Source: Deltaproteobacteria bacterium
Lineage (GTDB): Bacteria; Desulfobacterota; Dissulfuribacteria; Dissulfuribacterales; UBA3076
NCBI GenBank assembly: GCA_013138705.1
Contig: WTCF01000133.1
Span: 1 to 12,300, forward strand
DNA length: 12,300 nucleotides
Direction of reading: 5' to 3'
Position numbers and translations under genes: made by a program. Below the pieces are notes generated by a model. The model was not told the origin of the DNA, did not search any database, and saw only the letters and a list, made by a program, of their open reading frames with translations. Positions 1 through 5,576 of the stretch are shown here, one piece after another. Every line of letters starts with the position of its first letter. The first letter of the stretch is position 1.

Positions 1-155
1 TCTATACAGTAGCCAACATCGGCTGGATAATCGTGAATATCCATCACGGAATTTATGCACAGGCAGCCCTGTTTATAGTCTTTACCGGGCTTTCTACCTG
101 GGGATGGATAGAATGGGGACGCAAGAAGTGGGGCAGACATGACGGCATTCTTTGA
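1..155 (+). CDS. PnuC-like small membrane protein, 3' end only
   Basis: This is the C-terminal 50 residues of a gene that begins before the window; the first whole codon is at base 3 and the TGA stop is at 153-155. The fragment shows two hydrophobic stretches around a short HHGIYAQ loop, then an aromatic/basic tail (TWGWIEWGRKKWGR). The pattern (N-x-GWII-x-N, a G-x-YAQ-x-ALF loop, then W-x-EW) resembles the end of small nicotinamide mononucleotide transporter (PnuC-like) membrane proteins. Those sit in the inner membrane and move pyridine nucleotide precursors or relatives. Its last 17 bases overlap the archease start, so the two are probably translationally coupled. The substrate cannot be judged from this fragment; another small multi-pass protein is possible. 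Confidence 0.55.
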   Translation, partial: YTVANIGWIIVNIHHGIYAQAALFIVFTGLSTWGWIEWGRKKWGRHDGIL

Positions 156-558
156 GACTTTTGAACACGGTGCTGACATGGGGATCAGAGGTAGAGGCAA
201 GACATTGTCAGAGGCCTTTGAAAATGGTGCGAAGTCAATGTTTTCTCTCTTGGTGGAAGATTTTGATACAATCACATCTGAGAAATCAGTCACAATTTCC
301 TGCGAGTCCTTTGATCTGGAGGGTCTGTTTGTTGCCTGGCTCAATTCCCTTTTGGCTGAATCTGACATACAAAGGCTGATATTCAGCGACTTCAAAGTAA
401 AAATACAGGACCTTAGACTTACAGGAACAGCAATGGGAGAACCCTTCGATTTCTCAAGGCACCAGCGAGGGGTGGAAGTCAAGGGAGCAACTTTCACCGA
501 ACTCGCAGTCAGACAAGATGAAGACTGGTGGATTGCCCAGTGTGTTGTGGATGTATGA
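139..558 (+). CDS. Archease (RtcB ligase activator)
   Basis: A 139-residue protein of normal archease length. Archease is a small cytoplasmic metal-binding protein that helps RtcB take up GMP and lets it turn over repeatedly. The N-terminal signature FEHGADMGI (residues 8-16) matches the family FxHTADxGI, with Asp13 as the expected metal ligand. WLNSLL (67-72) is the usual WLNELL-like helix, and the C-terminal CVVDV (135-139) supplies the second conserved acidic residue, Asp138. The usual VKAxTYH motif appears as VKGATFT, so its His is replaced by Thr. The ATG at 139 is the only start that keeps the signature; the next ATG would remove Asp13. It overlaps the upstream gene by 17 bases and lies 16 bases before rtcB, the partner it is known to serve, which strongly supports the call. 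Confidence 0.93.
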   Translation: MTAFFETFEHGADMGIRGRGKTLSEAFENGAKSMFSLLVEDFDTITSEKSVTISCESFDLEGLFVAWLNSLLAESDIQRLIFSDFKVKIQDLRLTGTAMGEPFDFSRHQRGVEVKGATFTELAVRQDEDWWIAQCVVDV

Positions 559-574
559 ACCCTGGAGGTGAATA

Positions 575-2005
575 ATGGAGCTTAAACAGTTAAAACGACT
601 CGGAGAGTATCAGTGGGAGATCCCAAAGGAAGGGGACATGAGGGTACCTGCCCTTGTCTTCGCCAGTGAGGACCTGGTCTCTGAGATGGATGAAAAGGTC
701 CGCGAACAGCTCAGCAACGTGGCCTCATTGCCGGGGATTGTGAAGGCTGCCATTGCCATGCCTGATGCCCACTGGGGTTATGGTTTTCCCATCGGCGGAG
801 TAGCGGCCTTTGATCCGGATGACGGCGGTATTATCTCCGTAGGCGGAGTGGGCTATGATATTTCCTGCGGGGTCAGGAATCTGCTGACCGGTCTCACGCG
901 TGACGAGGTCCTGCCCCTTCTTGAATCCCTGATTGATCGACTCTTCCGGGTTGTTCCATCCGGTGTGGGCTCTGAAGGCAAAATCAGGCTTTCACCTGAC
1001 GAACTGGACGATGTTCTCACAGGAGGTGCACAGTGGGCAGTAGAACATGGTTATGGGCTTCCCGAAGATCTGGCCCACACTGAAGAGGAAGGAAGACTGG
1101 AAGGGGGTGACCCCTCTTGTGTCTCAGATATTGCCAAACGCCGCCAGTATCGTCAGATTGGGACCCTTGGTTCAGGAAACCATTATCTGGAAATACAGTA
1201 TGTGGAAGAAATATTTCACCAGCCTTCGGCCAAGGCCTTTGGTTTGAAACAAGGAGATGTAGTGGTGGCAATCCACTGCGGCTCCAGGGCACTGGGGCAT
1301 CAGATCGGTACTGATTACCTTCAGGTACTTGGTAAGGCCGGCAAGAAGTATCAGATCCCAATCAAAGAAAGGGAGCTTGTGTGCGCCCCAATAAAATCTC
1401 CTGAAGGTGAGAGGTATTACAAGGCCATGGCCTGTGGGGTAAACTGTGCACTTGCCAATCGGCAGGTAATTACTCATCTCACCCGCCAGGTTTTCCATGA
1501 AATATTTCCAAAGGCCGTAGTGAAAAACCTTTATGATGTCAGCCACAATACGTGCAAGATCGAAGAACACAGGGTAAACGGCGAGGTGAAACGCCTTTAT
1601 GTCCACAGGAAGGGGGCTACCAGGGCCTTTGGTCCAGGTAGAGCCGAGATACCTGAGGCATTCAGGGACGTCGGTCAACCTGTGCTCATAGGTGGGACCA
1701 TGGGGACCTGTTCCTATATTCTTGTAGGCCAGGAAACCGGGGAAGCCCTGGCCTGGGGCTCTGCCTGCCACGGCGCAGGCCGTTCAATGAGTCGAAGGGC
1801 CGCACTGAAACGCTGGAAAGGCCGGAAGATAATCGCCGAACTGGCACACAGGGGTATCCTCATCCGGGCAGCGAGCTACCGGGGTGCGGCAGAAGAGGCA
1901 CCTGAAGCATACAAGGATGTCACAAGGGTAGTGGATTCCACACACAGGGCAGGACTTGCAAGAAAAGTGGCAATGCTGAGACCCATGGCCTGCGTCAAGG
2001 GTTGA
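575..2005 (+). CDS. rtcB: RtcB RNA ligase (RNA-splicing/repair ligase, 3'-phosphate or 2',3'-cyclic phosphate to 5'-OH)
   Basis: A 476-residue, full-length RtcB. The family joins RNA 3'-phosphate or 2',3'-cyclic phosphate ends to 5'-hydroxyl ends using GTP and Mn2+, in tRNA splicing (archaea, animals) and RNA repair (bacteria). The metal and active-site residues are all visible: Asp95 and Cys98 in GVGYDISCGVR, His203 in GSGNHYLE, His234 in IHCGSR, His324 in YDVSHN, and His399 in ACHGAGR, the histidine that is guanylylated. Numbering is close to the Pyrococcus enzyme. No intein interrupts it. The ATG at 575 has a strong GGAGG at 564-568 with a six-base gap. It is the third gene of a compact operon after the PnuC-like gene and archease. 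Its last 11 bases overlap the end of the opposite-strand KamA gene. Confidence 0.97.
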   Translation: MELKQLKRLGEYQWEIPKEGDMRVPALVFASEDLVSEMDEKVREQLSNVASLPGIVKAAIAMPDAHWGYGFPIGGVAAFDPDDGGIISVGGVGYDISCGVRNLLTGLTRDEVLPLLESLIDRLFRVVPSGVGSEGKIRLSPDELDDVLTGGAQWAVEHGYGLPEDLAHTEEEGRLEGGDPSCVSDIAKRRQYRQIGTLGSGNHYLEIQYVEEIFHQPSAKAFGLKQGDVVVAIHCGSRALGHQIGTDYLQVLGKAGKKYQIPIKERELVCAPIKSPEGERYYKAMACGVNCALANRQVITHLTRQVFHEIFPKAVVKNLYDVSHNTCKIEEHRVNGEVKRLYVHRKGATRAFGPGRAEIPEAFRDVGQPVLIGGTMGTCSYILVGQETGEALAWGSACHGAGRSMSRRAALKRWKGRKIIAELAHRGILIRAASYRGAAEEAPEAYKDVTRVVDSTHRAGLARKVAMLRPMACVKG

Positions 2006-3113
2006 TTAATTCTCCAGTGTCTGCCCCTTCAGGACACGGATACCGCACTATTTTTCCTTCAAAGGTGCGAAATATTGCCTCATCTTTGCCTAATTCAAGC
2101 AAATATGAAGGTATCATCAGGGCCTTTCCTCCACCACCGGGAAGATCCACAACATAGTTCGGGATACACAGACCACCTATTTTGCCCCACAGCCCCTGAA
2201 TAATTTCCACACCCTTTCTGATATCTGTTCGAAAGTGATCTGTCCCCTGCACTGCATCACAGTGGAAGAGATAGTAAGGTCTTACCATGATCCTCTGAAG
2301 CCCACGGCACAGGTCTCGTATCACCTTCAGGGAATCATTGACCCCTTTTAACAACACAGTCTGATTAGACAGTGGTATCCCTGACTTAAGGAGCCTTTCG
2401 CACGCCTCTGTGGACTCAGGTGTGATTTCTCTTGGATGATTGAAATGAGTATTTATCCAAAGGGGACGATGTCCGGCCAGCATTTGACACAAATCGTCGG
2501 TTATGCGCATGGGAAGCACTACAGGAATCCTGGTGCCAATACGCAACACCTCCACATGAGGAATTTCCCTAAATGCCTTTAAAAACTCATCCAGCAGCCC
2601 CGGATGCATTGTGAGTGGATCTCCCCCGGAGACAATGACTTCACGCACACAGGGACTGCCTGCAACATAGTCCACCATACGATAAAGGGCCTCTTTTGTA
2701 CTGCCGGCCTCCGGATTTCTCCATGTACGTTTCCTGTTGCAATAACGGCAGTACGCAGCACATGTGCCGGTTACCATTGCCAGTACACGGTCCGGATACC
2801 TGTGAATCAGACCAGGAACCGGCATGTGCGCCCGTTCGGCCAGAGGATCTTCTTCTGAACCCGGAAGTGAAAAACTTATCTCCCTGGGATCAGGAATACA
2901 CTGCTTCCTGATAGGATCATCAGGATCTGACCAATCGATCAGGGATAGATAATAGGGCGTAACGGCATACCTGTATTGTGTTATGACATCTCTATAAATC
3001 TCTTTCTCAGAGGATGTAATTTGCAAAAGCTTTGACAGTGCATCAAGTCCCTTAATCCGATTTGAAAACTGCCAGCGCCAATCAGACCACTGCACTGTTT
3101 CACCCCTATTCAT
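1995..3113 (-). CDS. KamA-family radical SAM protein (lysine 2,3-aminomutase-like)
   Basis: From the ATG at 3113 this is 372 residues, between EpmB (about 340) and clostridial KamA (about 416). The family moves an amino group from C2 to C3 of lysine (or of a lysine in EF-P) with a 4Fe-4S cluster, SAM and pyridoxal phosphate. The DWRWQ N-terminal motif (11-15), the cluster motif GTCAAYCRYC with Cys118, Cys122 and Cys125, and SGGDPL (162-167) are present. So are HCDAVQG with Asp286, VVDLPGGGGK with Asp323, and the PLP lysine Lys330. The two aspartates match those that bind lysine in KamA, so free lysine is a reasonable substrate, but no acetyltransferase or lysine-fermentation genes are nearby and an EpmB-type role is not excluded. 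The start is uncertain: a GTG at 3095 has the better SD, and a TTG at 3143 would add ten residues. It lies just downstream of the YcaO gene on the same strand. Confidence 0.87.
   Translation of the reverse strand: MNRGETVQWSDWRWQFSNRIKGLDALSKLLQITSSEKEIYRDVITQYRYAVTPYYLSLIDWSDPDDPIRKQCIPDPREISFSLPGSEEDPLAERAHMPVPGLIHRYPDRVLAMVTGTCAAYCRYCNRKRTWRNPEAGSTKEALYRMVDYVAGSPCVREVIVSGGDPLTMHPGLLDEFLKAFREIPHVEVLRIGTRIPVVLPMRITDDLCQMLAGHRPLWINTHFNHPREITPESTEACERLLKSGIPLSNQTVLLKGVNDSLKVIRDLCRGLQRIMVRPYYLFHCDAVQGTDHFRTDIRKGVEIIQGLWGKIGGLCIPNYVVDLPGGGGKALMIPSYLLELGKDEAIFRTFEGKIVRYPCPEGADTGELINP
3101..3107 (-). promoter_or_regulatory. SD-like AGGGGTG that could set a GTG start for the KamA-family gene
   Basis: On the minus strand AGGGGTG is followed by AAACA and then GTG at 3095-3093, a normal SD spacing. 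The ATG at 3113 has only an AGGGAAGG about 16 bases upstream, and the TTG at 3143 has none. A GTG start would remove six residues before the conserved DWRWQ motif and keep the whole catalytic region. Which start is used cannot be decided from the sequence alone. Confidence 0.4.
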
Positions 3114-3153
3114 TACTTTTTTCGTATATCCTTCCCTCAACAATCAACAATAT

Positions 3154-4587
3154 TCAATTGTCAATTAACTTGATTACTTCCGTGAAATCACTTATGAATT
3201 TCTTTGAAAAGACTAATTTTGGTGATAAGTTTAGAGTTTTTTCAAAATATTCTTTTGATTGCTGATACATCTTTAGGCTCTTATAACAAATAGCTATATC
3301 ACATGAAATCTGGGGAATATCTTTATATTGAGGATCAATTTCTATAGATTTTTTAAAATACCCAATGGCATCCTTATAATTTCCTAAATCCATGCATATC
3401 TTTGCCATATAAAAATAAGGATTTAGCCTTGTGCTGGGACGATTAAGCCTTGCCCCGGGGATTGTAACTGCTACAGCGGGTATTTGAAATTCAGGATAAG
3501 TCGTGTTTGTTACAATCACTTCCAGGTTGTCCTGTTTAATTAGATTTACTGCCTTCTCTATCTCTACTCTAAAATCTTCATGTTTATAAGTAGGTATCTT
3601 ATTAAAAGGGATAGTTTCTTTGTTTTCTATTAAATATGAAGCATCCTTTAAAGTCTTAAAATATGGAAAGCAATAAGTAGGTCCCCCTGGCTTTTTATGT
3701 TTGTTTTCTTTATAAATAATCTGTGCCCTATGTTGAGCTACCTCAGTCAGGGCACGAATTAAGGCAAAATCACGATTCAGATGTGCGCCTGCCGCGTTAT
3801 ATATTTTGACTGTATTTGTTGGTGGATTTGAATCATAAGCAAGGACACTTACAGTTGGTATATTTAATCCTAAGGAGAAATCCTTGATATATAGTTCAAT
3901 ACCTGCGTCAAAAAATTTATTTATCAATGACTTCGCGATATGATAATTAATGGAAGACATGTCAAGAGAGGGTGTAGACAACTTCCCTTCTATTACTCTT
4001 GAGATATTATGCCTTTCTATTACCTCTCCTATTGCCTGAAGTATTGCCTCTTGTATTGTATTTCCACTAGCAAATCCTGTAGTGCCATAGATAAGGTAAA
4101 ACCAGTGTAGAGGAAAAAGGATAGGTTTGTTATGCGTTAAAGAAAAGGCTTCTGTCCAGGGAAGAGGTGCCTTTCTTAAATTTTCTAATATCTCATCTGT
4201 TTGATAAATAGAGGGTAAAGGTAAAAGCAGGCTTAATGGATCTAATGCATTTTCTTTTAAGTTGTCATAGCTGGAAATGATAAAAGGTTCTCTTTCTTTT
4301 ATAAACCACTCACAACTATAGCGTTCAATAGCCTCCATTAATGCGCTGGCCTTTGCCTGCTCTATAGATACACCCTTCCCACAACTACCACTTATTCCCA
4401 AATTTGACTCAATCTCACAAATAAAGGCCGGTATACCTATTTTGTCAAGTTCATCTATGCGTAAAATAGTGCTTAAACTGAACAATTCTTTTTGTTTCAG
4501 TCTATTCAATGCGGTCTTCACAGTCTCTTTTGGAATAAAGGCCTTGTCCTGGCCAAATGTATAATGTTTAAGGCAAGAATGTATCAT
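3154..4587 (-). CDS. YcaO-domain ATP-dependent backbone-modifying enzyme with C-terminal TPR tail
   Basis: A 477-residue protein. YcaO enzymes use ATP to activate peptide-backbone amides, forming azolines, thioamides or amidines in RiPPs and in methanogen McrA. The family motifs are present: GSCGKG (67-72), ASALMEAIER (80-89), NTIQEA (176-181) and IGEVIERH (186-193), GAHLNRDFALIRALTEVAQHRA (267-288), and IPAVAVTIPG (369-378). The N-terminus (IDELDKIGIPAF, 44-55) resembles archaeal/thioamidation-type YcaO. Residues 388-456 form two TPR-like repeats (YFYMAKICMDLGNYKDAIGYF; YKSLKMYQQSKEYFEKTL), likely a docking surface. No TfuA, E1/ThiF-like partner, dehydrogenase or precursor peptide is visible in the window. 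The gene is much more AT-rich than rtcB and kamA, suggesting separate acquisition. The ATG has no clear SD. It probably leads a two-gene transcript with the KamA-family gene. Confidence 0.9.
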   Translation of the reverse strand: MIHSCLKHYTFGQDKAFIPKETVKTALNRLKQKELFSLSTILRIDELDKIGIPAFICEIESNLGISGSCGKGVSIEQAKASALMEAIERYSCEWFIKEREPFIISSYDNLKENALDPLSLLLPLPSIYQTDEILENLRKAPLPWTEAFSLTHNKPILFPLHWFYLIYGTTGFASGNTIQEAILQAIGEVIERHNISRVIEGKLSTPSLDMSSINYHIAKSLINKFFDAGIELYIKDFSLGLNIPTVSVLAYDSNPPTNTVKIYNAAGAHLNRDFALIRALTEVAQHRAQIIYKENKHKKPGGPTYCFPYFKTLKDASYLIENKETIPFNKIPTYKHEDFRVEIEKAVNLIKQDNLEVIVTNTTYPEFQIPAVAVTIPGARLNRPSTRLNPYFYMAKICMDLGNYKDAIGYFKKSIEIDPQYKDIPQISCDIAICYKSLKMYQQSKEYFEKTLNLSPKLVFSKKFISDFTEVIKLIDN

Positions 4588-4613
4588 GTCGACTTTTTTT
4601 TATATCTAAGTTG

Positions 4614-4659
4614 AGCGATTAGCTGTCTTGTCAGGGCGGCAGACCGATAGCCATTAGCT
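4614..4659. repeat. Pair of 11-base direct repeats (AGCGATTAGCT / AGCCATTAGCT)
   Basis: The copies at 4614-4624 and 4649-4659 differ at one base and are 35 bases apart in register. The sequence between them includes GACCGATAGCC, which looks like a further degenerate copy of the same AT-AGC pattern. This resembles a decayed short tandem repeat of the kind that builds up in spacers. It falls in the presumed 5' leader of the YcaO gene, so a regulatory role is possible but nothing shows one. Confidence 0.45.
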
Positions 4660-4694
4660 TTGAAAAATCATGGCATTACGTTAATTAGAAATAA

Positions 4695-4707
4695 CACCCA
4701 ACGGGTG
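4695..4707. repeat. Short hairpin CACCC-AAC-GGGTG
   Basis: A perfect 5-base stem with a 3-base loop. On the minus strand it would lie in the leader of the YcaO gene, just after the promoter-like sequence at 4721-4748. It is too short, and its flanks lack a proper T-run on the minus strand, to be called a terminator. Confidence 0.4.
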
Positions 4708-4720
4708 AAAAATTGAACAT

Positions 4721-4748
4721 AGTATATGCTTCTATTTTTGTCATGCAA
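4721..4748 (-). promoter_or_regulatory. Possible sigma-70-type promoter for the YcaO/KamA transcript
   Basis: On the minus strand TTGCAT (4748-4743), a 16-base gap and TATACT (4726-4721) resemble -35 and -10 boxes. Transcription would start near 4714 and give a leader of about 125 bases containing the hairpin and the direct repeats. This is a pattern match only, in AT-rich DNA where chance matches are common. Confidence 0.3.
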
Positions 4749-4909
4749 ATATGGGATAAAACCTCAAACCACCCTCCGGCACCACAAATAAGTCGCCTTC
4801 CAGATCAGTTTTGAATTCCGAGTCTAACACTAAAATTAACTCGACTACTTCCCAAGCCTGTCATATAATATCTTTCGACCTGTACGGTTACACGTCGGAT
4901 TGTGCAACA

Positions 4910-4954
4910 CACGAAAGAATTATCACGAAAGCACGAAATACCGAAAACACGAAA
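4910..4954. repeat. Cluster of CACGAAA units
   Basis: CACGAAA occurs at 4910-4916, 4924-4930, 4932-4938 and 4948-4954, with an altered ACCGAAA at 4940-4946. The units run in one direction with irregular 1- to 9-base spacing. It is a short degenerate tandem repeat in a gene-free spacer; no function is evident. Confidence 0.6.
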
Positions 4955-5088
4955 AGAATATCGGCATCTTTACATTCGCTGGTTTACACTTACTCCCAAA
5001 AATGGTGCATTATCGAATCGAATGCTGGATGCCGAAACTGGAAATTGGGTAAAACGTAACTTCTAAATAAGTCCTGGCAAATCATATT

Positions 5089-5118
5089 TTGCGACTATCC
5101 AATGGATTTTTGTATTAG
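5089..5118 (+). promoter_or_regulatory. Weak promoter-like sequence upstream of the radC remnant
   Basis: TTGCGA (5089-5094), an 18-base gap and TATTAG (5113-5118) lie about 30 bases before the radC ATG. It could be the surviving radC promoter and might now read through toward the giant gene. The match is modest. Confidence 0.22.
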
Positions 5119-5146
5119 TCAGTACCACTGAAAGATTTTTTTAAAA

Positions 5147-5446
5147 ATGAGCAGCGAACGCAAATCCACAGAAAAGCATCTTCATATTAAAAACTGGCCC
5201 GAAGGAGATCGGCCCAGGGAGATGCTTTTGGAGAAAGGTGCGGGTTCTCTGAGTGATGCCGCGCTATTGGCTATCCTGCTGAGAACCGGCAGGCAAGGGC
5301 AGAATGCCATTGCTCTCGCCAGGGAGACGATAAAAAAGTTTGGCGGGCTTCATGGGTTGATGACGGCAACTCAGGAGGATTTGTTAGAAATTAAGTCTGC
5401 ATTAAATGGGAACAGATATACACATGGTAAGGAAAAACATGTTTGA
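5147..5446 (+). pseudogene. radC: Truncated radC (N-terminal domain only)
   Basis: A 99-residue frame whose first 83 residues match the N-terminus of chromosomal RadC (JAMM-domain, UPF0758; exact function unsettled). It carries [19 protein letters not shown] (14-32) and [14 protein letters not shown] (35-48), then [21 protein letters not shown] (51-71) and EDLLEIK (77-83). Similarity stops at about base 5395. The GIGxxKA helix-hairpin-helix and the whole C-terminal JAMM metalloprotease-like domain (HxHPSGD) of a roughly 225-residue RadC are missing and are not found later in the window. The 16 residues after the break are unrelated or at best a scrambled trace. It starts with an ATG but has no clear SD. 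The break most likely marks an insertion or deletion that brought in the accessory DNA to the right. Confidence 0.82.
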
Positions 5447-5576
5447 ACTCTAAGGCAATACGGTTTAACACTGAAATGGCCAAAAGGAAAAAGAGACAAT
5501 GAAAGGGCACAGAAGCTGAGATATCTATATTAGGTAATTAGCTGATTTTGAACAATTAAAACGATTAAGAATATAT
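5447..5576. other. Unassigned spacer between the radC remnant and the giant gene
   Basis: The radC frame stays open after its TGA (5444-5446) up to a TAG at 5531-5533, with a basic, coding-like stretch (QYGLTLKWPKGKRDNERAQK), but it has no start and no recognised family. It may be a decayed gene end. No convincing promoter or SD for the giant gene is visible; its upstream frame is closed by TAA at 5535-5537. Confidence 0.4.

Larger units (their letters stand above)
4588..5146. other. Intergenic region without a credible gene
   Basis: 559 bases lie between the minus-strand YcaO gene and the plus-strand radC remnant. The only long open frame (4811-5059, plus) starts with TTG, has no SD, and has low-complexity Ser/Thr/Asn-rich content and no recognisable motif, so it is not called. 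The stretch holds an 11-base direct repeat, a short hairpin, a CACGAAA cluster and weak promoter-like elements, listed separately. No tRNA, CRISPR array or obvious YcaO precursor peptide is seen on either strand. Confidence 0.7.

Noticed and set aside
1172..1771. 199-residue open frame antisense to rtcB
   Set aside because: It lies wholly within rtcB, whose active-site motifs fix the real frame; it is a codon-bias shadow.
575..2005. Intein or frameshift in rtcB
   Set aside because: RtcB is a known intein host, but the length (476) and the spacing of all active-site residues fit an uninterrupted protein.
4601..4680. Possible c-di-GMP (GEMM-type) riboswitch before the YcaO gene
   Set aside because: The minus strand has CAAAGC and AAGACAGC elements that recall the class, but the first helix, its GAAA-type loop and the closing pairing are absent.
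4910..4954. CRISPR-like repeats
   Set aside because: The units are only 7 bases with irregular 1- to 9-base gaps; there are no spacers and no cas genes.
4811..5059. 82-residue open frame on the plus strand
   Set aside because: It starts with TTG, has no SD, spans the CACGAAA repeat cluster and shows no protein-family motif; it is most likely chance.
5147..5446. A functional short RadC-like protein
   Set aside because: The JAMM domain is entirely missing and the sequence after residue 83 is unrelated, which fits a remnant better than a small working protein.
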